DNA of 64,000 nucleotides from Novosphingobium sediminis (GTDB taxonomy: Bacteria; Pseudomonadota; Alphaproteobacteria; Sphingomonadales; Sphingomonadaceae): assembly GCF_007991615.1 (NCBI RefSeq), contig NZ_BJYR01000003.1:1-64000 (forward strand), read 5' to 3'. How positions within the stretch are numbered: position 1 is the stretch's first letter; every line of letters starts with the position of its first letter. A program made the translations under genes and the position numbers. The notes beneath the pieces were generated by a model. The model ran no database searches. It saw only the letters and a program-made list of their open reading frames with translations, and was not told the origin of the DNA. This document shows, piece after piece, positions 44,730 through 51,933 of the stretch.

Positions 44730-45101
44730 ATGACAGTGACTGTCCTTACGCTGCTCAAGCGCCGTGCCGATATGAGCAAGGCCGATTTCATCGCCTATTA
44801 CGAGACGCATCACCGCCTGATCGGCGAGAAGGTGCTTGGTCCTTGGGCGATCCGGTATGAACGCAAGCATCTGCATCCCATTGACGGCACCGACGCGGAC
44901 CATGATTTCGACGTCGCCATGGAGATCGAATTCGCCGATGAAGCGGCCATGAGTGCCTGCTTTGCCGCGCTGGCGGAACCGGAGACGCGGCAGATCATCA
45001 CCGAGGACGAGGAGCGCCTGTTTGACCGGCCGCGCATGCGCGTCTACCGGGTGGAGCAGCACCGCTCAGATATGCCTCAAACCACCAGCTTGCCGGCATA
45101 G
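44730..45101 (+). CDS. EthD-domain protein
   Basis: A 123-residue ferredoxin-like-fold protein of the EthD family (LTLLKRRADMSKADFIAYY, then HHRLIG and a YRVEQH tail). Members are helpers in ether degradation or small enzymes on polyketide-like rings. The start has a GGGGAGA site (44718-44724). It follows cydC by 66 bp but is not an obvious cyd gene. Its last 25 nt overlap the 3' end of the opposite tetR gene. Confidence 0.8.
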   Translation: MTVTVLTLLKRRADMSKADFIAYYETHHRLIGEKVLGPWAIRYERKHLHPIDGTDADHDFDVAMEIEFADEAAMSACFAALAEPETRQIITEDEERLFDRPRMRVYRVEQHRSDMPQTTSLPA

Positions 45102-45760
45102 ACCTGCCGCAGCACCTCGTTGGAGAGCCGCTGCGTCAGCCGTGTCCGCGCCTCGCCGAAGACCGGTTGCTGCAGGAGCAGGCCCATGTGGAGCACGTTC
45201 ACAAAGTCGCTCGCGAGCTTCATCTGCTCCCACTGGTCGCGCCAGTGCGGGAAGGCCTCAATCATTTCGGCGATCCACACTTCATCGTAGCGGCGCGCGA
45301 CGGGGCCGAAGAACTGGTCAAGCTCGCGGTCCGTGCGCGCAGCGACGGCCAATTCGAGATAGGCGGCGTATTCGCGCGTCTGCACGCTGCGCCAGTGCGC
45401 CGCCGTGGCGATATCCAGCCGCTCCGCCTCCGATGCATCCTTCATCTTCTCGAGGTAGTCCTCGAGAAACAGGCGCATGCGTTCAAAGAACACATGTTCG
45501 ACAACCGCGCCGACGAGTTCCATCCGGGTCGGGAAATGGTGATGCATCGCCCCGCGCGAGACCCCGGTGCGCTCCACCACGGCCTGCGTCGTAAGGCCCG
45601 AATAGCCGCTTTCGACCAGGCAATCGATCGCCGCCTCGATAATGCGCAGCCGCGTGCGCGCACTTTTCTGCTGCTGCCAGCGTGCCGGCTGCACCCCCTG
45701 CCCAGCCGGCAACAGGGCATGCAGCACACGCGTCTTGGTCGTCGATCCGGTCACTGGCAT
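45077..45760 (-). CDS. TetR-family transcriptional regulator
   Basis: A 227-residue regulator. The helix-turn-helix is at about residues 40-80 (LTTQAVVERTGVSRGAMHHHF in the recognition part, 41-60 of it shown as TTQAVVERTGVSRGAMHHHF). The start is ATG 45760; a GTG 14 codons upstream is also in frame. It lies 131 bp after the atypical crotonase gene on the same strand and converges with the EthD gene, overlapping it by 25 nt. Target genes are not evident; the crotonase or EthD genes are candidates. Confidence 0.86.
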   Translation of the reverse strand: MPVTGSTTKTRVLHALLPAGQGVQPARWQQQKSARTRLRIIEAAIDCLVESGYSGLTTQAVVERTGVSRGAMHHHFPTRMELVGAVVEHVFFERMRLFLEDYLEKMKDASEAERLDIATAAHWRSVQTREYAAYLELAVAARTDRELDQFFGPVARRYDEVWIAEMIEAFPHWRDQWEQMKLASDFVNVLHMGLLLQQPVFGEARTRLTQRLSNEVLRQVYAGKLVV

Positions 45761-45891
45761 GCCCCTGCCCCGTATTTCGGATAATCCTACTCTTTCGCAC
45801 ACCCGCCAGCCAGCATCATCTTGCGATGCGCCGCGGGGCTGCCGTCAGGGGTGGCACGGTAGCTGCCGGGATTGAAGCCGGGGTTCGAGTG

Positions 45892-46752
45892 CTAGTCCTT
45901 CCGGCTCGCCCGTGCCTCGCGCTTGATGATGTCCAGGCCCTCGGGATCGACGAGTTGGCCATAGATCGCGAAGTTGTTGGCGTGGCCGAACTGATGGAGA
46001 TTGAACGCGGACTGGATCGCGTTCCACATCCCCTGCGCGTCCATCGACTGGTTCACGCTCATCTTCGCCGTCTTGAGCCCGATGGCGGGGCGCGAAGCGA
46101 TCTTTTCCGCCATTGCCAGCGTGAAGCTCTCAAGCTCCGCGCGCGGGACGACTTCGTTGACCATGCCGAGCGACTTCGCCTCCGCTGCGCCGATGGATTC
46201 GCCGGTGAACAGCAGCTGTTTGGCCTTGCGGTGGCCGAGTTCGAAGGCGTGGACGAAGAATTCGTGGCCGTTCATCCCGAAGGCGACGACGGGATCGGAG
46301 AACTCGGCATCATCGGATGCGATGATGAGGTCGAACGGCCAGATCAGCATGAGTCCGCCCGCAATCGCCTTGCCTTGAACGGCGACGATGATCGGCTTGG
46401 GCAGGTTGCGCCAGCGCCAGCAGAAGCCGAGGTAGACCTCCTGCTCGCGCGACATGTGGCCCTGCGGGCCCTTGTGGCGATAACCGCCGAAGCCGAGCAC
46501 TGGCGGGCGCAGATCGCCGATGCGCACACGGTCGCTGAGATCGTGGCCGGAAGAGAAGTTCTTGCCTTCGGACGCGACCACAACGACGTTCACTTCGTCA
46601 TCGTCCATCGCGATATCGAGGGCATCGTTGATCTCGTAGAGCATGCGCAGGCCCTGCGCGTTGTGCTTTTCCGGCCGGGCCAGCGTGATCCGGGCCACGC
46701 GCGGCGCCGGACGGTCGTAACGGATATCCTCGAACGCAGGCACCTCTGGCAT
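45892..46752 (-). CDS. Crotonase-family protein without the usual catalytic glutamates
   Basis: A 286-residue enoyl-CoA hydratase/isomerase-fold protein. The oxyanion-hole pieces are kept (NFSSGHDLSD and GKAIAGGLML), but the two hydratase glutamates are replaced: Met where GGGxE is expected, and Val in SDPVVAFGM where GxPE is expected. So it is unlikely to be a plain hydratase. The start at 46752 (MPEVPAFEDI) has AAGGAA upstream; longer frames are rejected. After its TAG the same frame stays open for 34 more codons (to 45787). It may act in ring or branched acyl-CoA breakdown. Confidence 0.83.
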   Translation of the reverse strand: MPEVPAFEDIRYDRPAPRVARITLARPEKHNAQGLRMLYEINDALDIAMDDDEVNVVVVASEGKNFSSGHDLSDRVRIGDLRPPVLGFGGYRHKGPQGHMSREQEVYLGFCWRWRNLPKPIIVAVQGKAIAGGLMLIWPFDLIIASDDAEFSDPVVAFGMNGHEFFVHAFELGHRKAKQLLFTGESIGAAEAKSLGMVNEVVPRAELESFTLAMAEKIASRPAIGLKTAKMSVNQSMDAQGMWNAIQSAFNLHQFGHANNFAIYGQLVDPEGLDIIKREARASRKD

Positions 46753-46877
46753 GATCGCATTCCTTTTACAGGGCCCCGCGCAGCGAAGACGCATCGCCGT
46801 GGCTCCACCGCCGCCGACAAATGCGCCGCCAGCCGGACCCTCTGACGATTAGCGCCAAGTTGCCGGCCGCCACCCTC

Positions 46878-47495
46878 TCAAAATTGCGACAGCGCCGGAT
46901 GCGAAGGCGCCGCTTGCCGCTTGATGCGCGCACAGGCGCTGTCAATCGCTCGCACTTGCTCGGCGGCGGGCCAAGCCTCGGGATCGAACACGACCTGCGT
47001 CGCGATCCCCACGAGCGCGGCGAGCAGAGCGCTTGCCGCTGGCTGCCGTTCGTCGGCCGCAAGGTGCGCACAGGCCGGGTCGCACGCCAGCACATCGCCA
47101 ATCCGGCCAACAAGTTCGCGCACCCGGGTGCGCTGCTCGGCGGCGAATTCGGGGTCGGCAATCGCCATGCCCCAGAAAGAGAACCACACCCGCCAGTCTC
47201 GCTCGACGGTGGGATCGGTCGGCAGCAGGGCATGCAGCATGGCGGCAATGTCCCCGCCCTCGGCAGGCTGCGAAGCCTCGGTCCGCGCCTTTGAGCCGAG
47301 CGCGGCGTGCCGATATGTCAGCAGCATGAGCGCCCGCTTGTCGGCAAAGTAATGCGTTACCGCCTTGGTGCTGAACCCTGCCGCCGCCGCAACCGCGCGC
47401 ACTGTTGCCGCCTCCGCCCCGCCAGCCGCGACGAGATCTGCGGCGACTTCGGCCAGCGCAATGCGCCGCGCATCATGATCGATTGCGGCGGGCAT
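46878..47495 (-). CDS. TetR-family transcriptional regulator, linked to the Rieske oxygenase
   Basis: A 205-residue TetR regulator with the helix-turn-helix at about residues 28-55 (VRAVAAAAGFSTKAVTHYF). It begins 2 bp after the Rieske oxygenase stop on the same strand, so the two are one transcript. The palindrome at 48818-48837 in front of the Rieske gene is its probable binding site, giving autoregulation together with control of the divergent SDR gene. Confidence 0.88.
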   Translation of the reverse strand: MPAAIDHDARRIALAEVAADLVAAGGAEAATVRAVAAAAGFSTKAVTHYFADKRALMLLTYRHAALGSKARTEASQPAEGGDIAAMLHALLPTDPTVERDWRVWFSFWGMAIADPEFAAEQRTRVRELVGRIGDVLACDPACAHLAADERQPAASALLAALVGIATQVVFDPEAWPAAEQVRAIDSACARIKRQAAPSHPALSQF

Positions 47496-47497
47496 GC

Positions 47498-48763
47498 TCA
47501 GGCAAACGGCGAGGCGAGCAGCGCGGGGAGTTCGTCCTGCTCGGCCTCGATCAACCGGTCTAGCCAGCGGTGGAAATGCTGAAGCCCGCCCTCGTTGCGG
47601 CCAAAGCGCACCTCGTCGACCAGCCCCGTGCCGAAAACATGCTGCTGGAACGCCGAGGTCGGGAGGTCTTCATCCCCCACCACATGCGCAAGGAAGCCGC
47701 CAAGGTCTTCCATTGCCTTGCGGGTATCCGCATCGGGGGGAGTTTCGGCGAGGAACGTCTGGGTGGTGGTCGATGTGCCGACCTCCGCTCCCGGCACGAC
47801 GATGGAAAGCAGCACACCGCGATGGCCGCCCGGGTAGAATGTGTTGATGGAAACCCCGGGAAACAGGATCCATTCCCCCATCAGCAGCGGATCGGCCGGT
47901 TCGCCTGCCGTCGGCACGCGGCCAAGCGCGTAGAGGTCGTCGCGCGAAACCGCGCCGGGCCGGCTCTGCGGGGCGATCACCCGCTGGTGCGGGCCCTGGC
48001 TGAAATAGAACGCGCGGTTGCTGCGGTCCGGGCCAAAGGTCTCGCGGTGGAGCACCGGCACATGATAGAACTCGAGATGCGCATCGAAGGCGAGCTTCCA
48101 GTTGGGCCCATGCAGCGTACGGCTGCTCACATGGGTCCATCCCGCAAGGCCAAAGCCTGAGATCAGGCTGTCGATCCCGCCAAGCAGGTCTGCCGGATCG
48201 TGCGGGCTTGCAGGGTCAAGAATGGCCCAGACAAGCCCGGCCCGCTCGGTCACTGGGAAGCGCTTCATTGCAAGCGCCGCCTTGTCCACTGCGCCGAAGT
48301 CGGTCGCGCTGGCGACCCCGAGCAAGGCTCCGTCCTGCGCGAAAGTCCAGCCGTGATAGGGGCAGGTAAACCGCGCCGCCGCACCGCAGCCGCTTGCCAC
48401 CGCAACGCCGCGATGGGTGCAGCTGTTGAGCAGCGCATGGACCGCACCGTGCCGGTCGCGGACCAGCAGGATCGGGATGCCCGCCACCTCCAGCGTCTTG
48501 AAGTCGCCCGGCCCCGGCACCTCGCACGAAGCCGCGAGCACCAGCGGAACGCGCTGGAAGATGCGCGCCTTCTCGCGCGCGAACCGTTCGGGCGAGGTAT
48601 AGTGCGCAGGATCGAGGCGCATCACTTCATCAGCCAGCGGGAATGTCTGTGCGGCAGTGTGCTCCAGCAAAGCCTCGGCATGCTGCTCAAGAACAGCCCG
48701 CGCGGGATCGCCCGGCAGCGGAGGAGGCGCGGCACCGATCACGCCCGGAGTCATGCTGTTCAT
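47498..48763 (-). CDS. Rieske non-haem iron oxygenase, large (alpha) subunit
   Basis: A 421-residue oxygenase alpha subunit. The Rieske [2Fe-2S] ligands are Cys115-x-His117 and Cys134-x2-His137 (CTHRG, CPYHGW). Mononuclear iron ligands are His234 and His239 in EFYHVPVLH, with a candidate Asp in GDEDLPT. The tail RFGRNEGGLQHFH is typical of aromatic-ring hydroxylases. I start at ATG 48763 after a GGGGAGAGGGA site; the open frame extends far upstream without support. No beta subunit, ferredoxin or reductase is adjacent, so electron partners must be elsewhere. Substrate unknown. Confidence 0.9.
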   Translation of the reverse strand: MNSMTPGVIGAAPPPLPGDPARAVLEQHAEALLEHTAAQTFPLADEVMRLDPAHYTSPERFAREKARIFQRVPLVLAASCEVPGPGDFKTLEVAGIPILLVRDRHGAVHALLNSCTHRGVAVASGCGAAARFTCPYHGWTFAQDGALLGVASATDFGAVDKAALAMKRFPVTERAGLVWAILDPASPHDPADLLGGIDSLISGFGLAGWTHVSSRTLHGPNWKLAFDAHLEFYHVPVLHRETFGPDRSNRAFYFSQGPHQRVIAPQSRPGAVSRDDLYALGRVPTAGEPADPLLMGEWILFPGVSINTFYPGGHRGVLLSIVVPGAEVGTSTTTQTFLAETPPDADTRKAMEDLGGFLAHVVGDEDLPTSAFQQHVFGTGLVDEVRFGRNEGGLQHFHRWLDRLIEAEQDELPALLASPFA

Positions 48764-48817
48764 TGTCCCTCTCCCCCGATCAAACTTCCTGCCGCAGCAT
48801 AAGCAGGACGAACGCGG

Positions 48818-48837
48818 TGTGCAACACGCGTTGCACA
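48818..48837. promoter_or_regulatory. Palindromic operator between Rieske oxygenase and SDR genes
   Basis: TGTGCAAC-N4-GTTGCACA is a perfect 8+8 inverted repeat. It lies 55 bp upstream of the Rieske start codon and 95 bp upstream of the divergent SDR start codon, the only long palindrome in the gap. The TetR gene in the Rieske operon is the likely binder. Confidence 0.75.
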
Positions 48838-48931
48838 TGTCGATGCGTGGTGATCGCCAGCAATATCGCCAGTTTACGCGGTCCTTGCTAAGCGAAAGGA
48901 AGAGCGGGCAGGACGCTGGTGAGGGTGCACG

Positions 48932-49720
48932 ATGGATCTCGGAATCAAAGGCCGCAAGGCGCTGGTCAATGGCGGCAGCGCAGGTATGGGGCGCGGCGCC
49001 GCGCTGGCCTTGGCGCGCGAGGGGGCCGAAGTATTCATTTCCGCGCGCGGAGCAGAGCGGCTTGAGGCCACCTGCGCCGCCATCGCCGCCGAGACGGGAG
49101 CAAGCGTTCACGCCATCAAGGCCGATCACGCGAGTGACGAGGGCCGCGACGCAATCCTTGCCGCCTGCCCCGATCCGGACATCTTCGTGGCAACCTGCGC
49201 GCCGCCACCGTTCACCGGCGATTTCCGCGATGTCTCGCGCGAGGAGTTCGAGAAATCCGTGGCAACCGCGCTGCTCAGCCCGATCGACTATATCAAGGCT
49301 GTTTCGGGGCCGATGATGGCGCGGCGCTGGGGCCGCATTGTCAACATCAGCACCGGTGCGGCGAAGTACCCAGCCGCAATGCGCGTGCTTTCCGGCCCGC
49401 CGCGCGCGGCGCTCGCCAACTACTGCCACGCGATCTCCAAGGAACTGGCGCGCTACAACGTGACTGTGAACTCGATACTGCCGGGCATGCACCATACGCC
49501 GGGGATCGAGGAGATGATGAACCCGCGCGCAGCCAAGAATGGGCGGACTTATGACGAGGAAGTCGCCGCCTTCGTGAAAGCCGTGCGCATTCCAGCCGGG
49601 CGCTTCGGCGATGCCGAAGATCTCGGCGCAATGGTCGCCATGCTGTGCAGCGCGCAGGCGAGCTTCGTCACCGGGCAGTCGTTGGTGGTTGATGGCGGGA
49701 TGGGGACTTCGATCTTCTAG
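48932..49720 (+). CDS. Short-chain dehydrogenase-like protein lacking the Tyr-Lys pair
   Basis: A 262-residue SDR-fold protein with a cofactor motif NGGSAGMGRG near residue 13. The usual Ser-Tyr-Lys set is altered: after NISTGAA the position of the catalytic Tyr is Ser and that of the Lys is Arg (LSGPPRAAL). The C-terminal GGxG tail (DGGMGTSIF) is retained. It is divergent from the Rieske gene across the palindromic operator, so it is likely co-controlled. It may be a non-canonical reductase or a binding protein. It ends in a CTAG shared with the opposite amidohydrolase stop. Confidence 0.82.
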   Translation: MDLGIKGRKALVNGGSAGMGRGAALALAREGAEVFISARGAERLEATCAAIAAETGASVHAIKADHASDEGRDAILAACPDPDIFVATCAPPPFTGDFRDVSREEFEKSVATALLSPIDYIKAVSGPMMARRWGRIVNISTGAAKYPAAMRVLSGPPRAALANYCHAISKELARYNVTVNSILPGMHHTPGIEEMMNPRAAKNGRTYDEEVAAFVKAVRIPAGRFGDAEDLGAMVAMLCSAQASFVTGQSLVVDGGMGTSIF

Positions 49721-51435
49721 TTGAGGCGATAGCCCGCCCCCCGGATCAGCTTGCCCGGCCGCGCGCCGGTGGACTGGTCGAACCGGCGGATCACTTCGCC
49801 CGCGACCACGGTCGCTTCATAGCCCGTCGCGCGCTGATGGAGACGGCGGCCTCCGGCGGGCAGATCGCGCACCACTTCGGGGAGGTGGAGCGACAGTCCG
49901 TCGAGATCGATCACGTTAAGATCGGCGCGCTCACCCACAGCCAGCAGCCCGCGATCATTCAGGCCGACCGCACGCGCGGCCTTTCTGCCGAGCATGTGCA
50001 CAGCCTCGGCCAGATCCAGCTTGAGCGGCCCTTCGCCCTTCACAAACTGGGTCAGCAGGTAAGTCGAATAGCTCGCATCGCAGATCGCGCCATAATGCGC
50101 GCCGCCATCGCCGAGGCCGGGAACGCAGTAGGGATGCTTCAGCATCTCGTGCGCGCTATCGAGCTTGGCGTTCTCGTAGTTGCCTAGCGCGGCAAGGAAC
50201 AGCCCCTTGCCCTTCGTCTCCAGAATGCGGTCGTATGCGATCTCCTGCGGCGTGCAACCGCGTGCGGCGGCTTGCCCTGCCATGCTCATATGCGCAGGCG
50301 GTGCATAGTCTGGCGGATTGTCGAGCGGGAACAGCCAGCGCCAGTTGCGGGCCAGCGCGTTGAACGGATGGCCGGGGGCGAAGTCCTCGCTCAGCAGCGC
50401 CTCGCGCAGCGCGGGATCGCGCATCGCGGCAACCTGTTCGGGGATCGGCAGGTGTGCGATCTTGCTCCAGCTGGGGCAAAGCACGAAGGGATGCACCGTC
50501 AGTTCCAGCCCCGCGATCAGACCGATCGGGCGCGGCATGACTTGCGCGTGGGCGGTGCCGCCGGCAGCGTTGGTCGCCTCCAGCATTTCGAGGACCTTGC
50601 GCCAGCGCGGCGGCGCATCGTTGCCCGAAGCGAGCGTGAAGGTGGCGGGGCGCCCGCTCGCGGCGATCACCCGCTCGATCACGCGGTATTCCTTGTCCCA
50701 CCCGACGAAGGCATCGAGCACGACCTGGAACGTGCCCGCGCCCACATCGCCCATGCCGCGCGTGATTGCTTCGAGTTCCGCAATATCGGCATCGAAGGTG
50801 GGGATCGCGCCGCCATCCGCCGTCTTGTGGATCGAGAGGCGCGAGGTGGCAAAGCCGATGGCCCCGGCACGCATGGCCTCCGCGGTCAGGCGCCGCATCA
50901 GCGCAAGGTCCGCCTCGGTCGCCGGTTCGCGCGCCGCACCGCGTGTCCCCATGGCATAGACGCGCAAGGGGGAGTGCGGGAGATAGGCGGCAACGTCGAT
51001 ATCGCGCTTCTGGGCGGCGACCTTGTCGAGGTATTCGGGGAAGGTTTCCCAATCCCACGAGAGCCCCTCGGTCATCACCACGCCGGGGATATCTTCCACG
51101 CCTTCCATCACGTTGATGAGCATATCGTGATCGGCCTTGCGGCAGGGCGCGAAGCCGACACCGCAATTGCCCATGACCGCTGCCGTCACGCCGTGCGCCG
51201 AGGACGGGGAAAGCTCCTCTGCCCAGATGCACTGGCCGTCATAATGCGTGTGGACGTCGATGAAGCCGGGGGTGACGATCCGCCCCTTTGCGTCGATCTC
51301 TTCCGCGCCGCGCCCGCTGAACGCGCCGATCGCGGCGATGCGGCCACCCGCGATGGCGAGATCGCCTTCGATCAGATCCCCGCCGCTGCCATCGGCAATG
51401 GTGCCGCCCCGGATCACCAGATCATAGTCAGCCAT
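49717..51435 (-). CDS. Amidohydrolase, N-acyl-D-amino-acid deacylase family
   Basis: A 572-residue metal-dependent hydrolase. The zinc-binding FIDVHTHYDGQ motif follows the N-terminal beta-sandwich, with later ligands in HAQVMPRP, HPF and GLGDGGAHYG. Sphingomonads carry many such paralogues, which are often annotated as D-aminoacylases. It is followed on the same strand by a MAPEG gene 3 bp after it in genome order (upstream in transcription). It may cleave an amide or lactam; the substrate is not set by the sequence. Confidence 0.87.
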   Translation of the reverse strand: MADYDLVIRGGTIADGSGGDLIEGDLAIAGGRIAAIGAFSGRGAEEIDAKGRIVTPGFIDVHTHYDGQCIWAEELSPSSAHGVTAAVMGNCGVGFAPCRKADHDMLINVMEGVEDIPGVVMTEGLSWDWETFPEYLDKVAAQKRDIDVAAYLPHSPLRVYAMGTRGAAREPATEADLALMRRLTAEAMRAGAIGFATSRLSIHKTADGGAIPTFDADIAELEAITRGMGDVGAGTFQVVLDAFVGWDKEYRVIERVIAASGRPATFTLASGNDAPPRWRKVLEMLEATNAAGGTAHAQVMPRPIGLIAGLELTVHPFVLCPSWSKIAHLPIPEQVAAMRDPALREALLSEDFAPGHPFNALARNWRWLFPLDNPPDYAPPAHMSMAGQAAARGCTPQEIAYDRILETKGKGLFLAALGNYENAKLDSAHEMLKHPYCVPGLGDGGAHYGAICDASYSTYLLTQFVKGEGPLKLDLAEAVHMLGRKAARAVGLNDRGLLAVGERADLNVIDLDGLSLHLPEVVRDLPAGGRRLHQRATGYEATVVAGEVIRRFDQSTGARPGKLIRGAGYRLN

Positions 51436-51438
51436 GCC

Positions 51439-51843
51439 TCAGGCCCCCTGTGCCACGCGAACGATCCCGCCGATGAGCGAGCCGAGCACGAATGTGTAGA
51501 TCGGCGGCATCGAGATATAGAGCGGGATCAGCCGCTTCTCCGCCGCCTTGTGATAGCCGCGCGCATAGAGCACGCGCATGAAGGGCCAGATCGCGCCGAT
51601 CCCGGCGGCCCAGTATGGGCTCACCACATAGGCGAACAGCCACATTCCCGGCAGGAACAGCACGAGGTGCTCCAGCGTGTTGTGGTGCGCACGGACATAG
51701 CGCTCGTATTCCTCCGGGCCGCTGTGCGAGGGGACCGGGATCTTGAAGCGCCCACGCGCAAGGCCCGCCATCAGCAGCGTGAAGTAATAGGCCAGCAGCG
51801 CCAGCGCGCTGACGATCACGACATAGACGTAAGGATCGACCAT
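51439..51843 (-). CDS. MAPEG-family membrane protein
   Basis: A 134-residue protein with four hydrophobic segments and the MAPEG pattern (RAHHNTLEHLVLFLPGMWL, then YARGYHKAAEKR). Relatives are microsomal glutathione S-transferases and eicosanoid-type enzymes that conjugate or reduce lipophilic electrophiles. It ends 3 bp before the amidohydrolase start, so both are one minus-strand transcript. Confidence 0.86.
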   Translation of the reverse strand: MVDPYVYVVIVSALALLAYYFTLLMAGLARGRFKIPVPSHSGPEEYERYVRAHHNTLEHLVLFLPGMWLFAYVVSPYWAAGIGAIWPFMRVLYARGYHKAAEKRLIPLYISMPPIYTFVLGSLIGGIVRVAQGA

Positions 51844-51933
51844 GGCCTCTTGCGCTTCCTCCCCCGCTGTTTGGGTGGAGGCTGACGCCGGGCAGGCATC
51901 ACCGCAACTCGCATTTTTGGGGCAAGGCTGCCG

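Noticed and set aside
47498-48763. Rieske oxygenase as glycine betaine or carnitine monooxygenase, linking to the carnitine operon
   Set aside because: The active-site segment EFYHVPVLH resembles aromatic ring hydroxylases rather than the ECYHC type of betaine demethylases, and the gene is far from the carnitine cluster.
48764-49495. 240-codon N-terminal extension of the Rieske oxygenase frame
   Set aside because: It crosses the divergent promoter and runs antisense to the SDR gene; the Rieske protein starts naturally at 48763 with a ribosome site.
49717-51435. Amidohydrolase as dihydropyrimidinase or hydantoinase, partner of the NCS1 permease
   Set aside because: Its motifs (FIDVHTHYDGQ, GDGGAHYG) fit the D-aminoacylase group, and it lies over 20 kb from the permease.
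49837-51885. Long plus-strand frames opposite the amidohydrolase and MAPEG genes
   Set aside because: Antisense shadows; the minus strand encodes clear amidohydrolase and MAPEG motifs.
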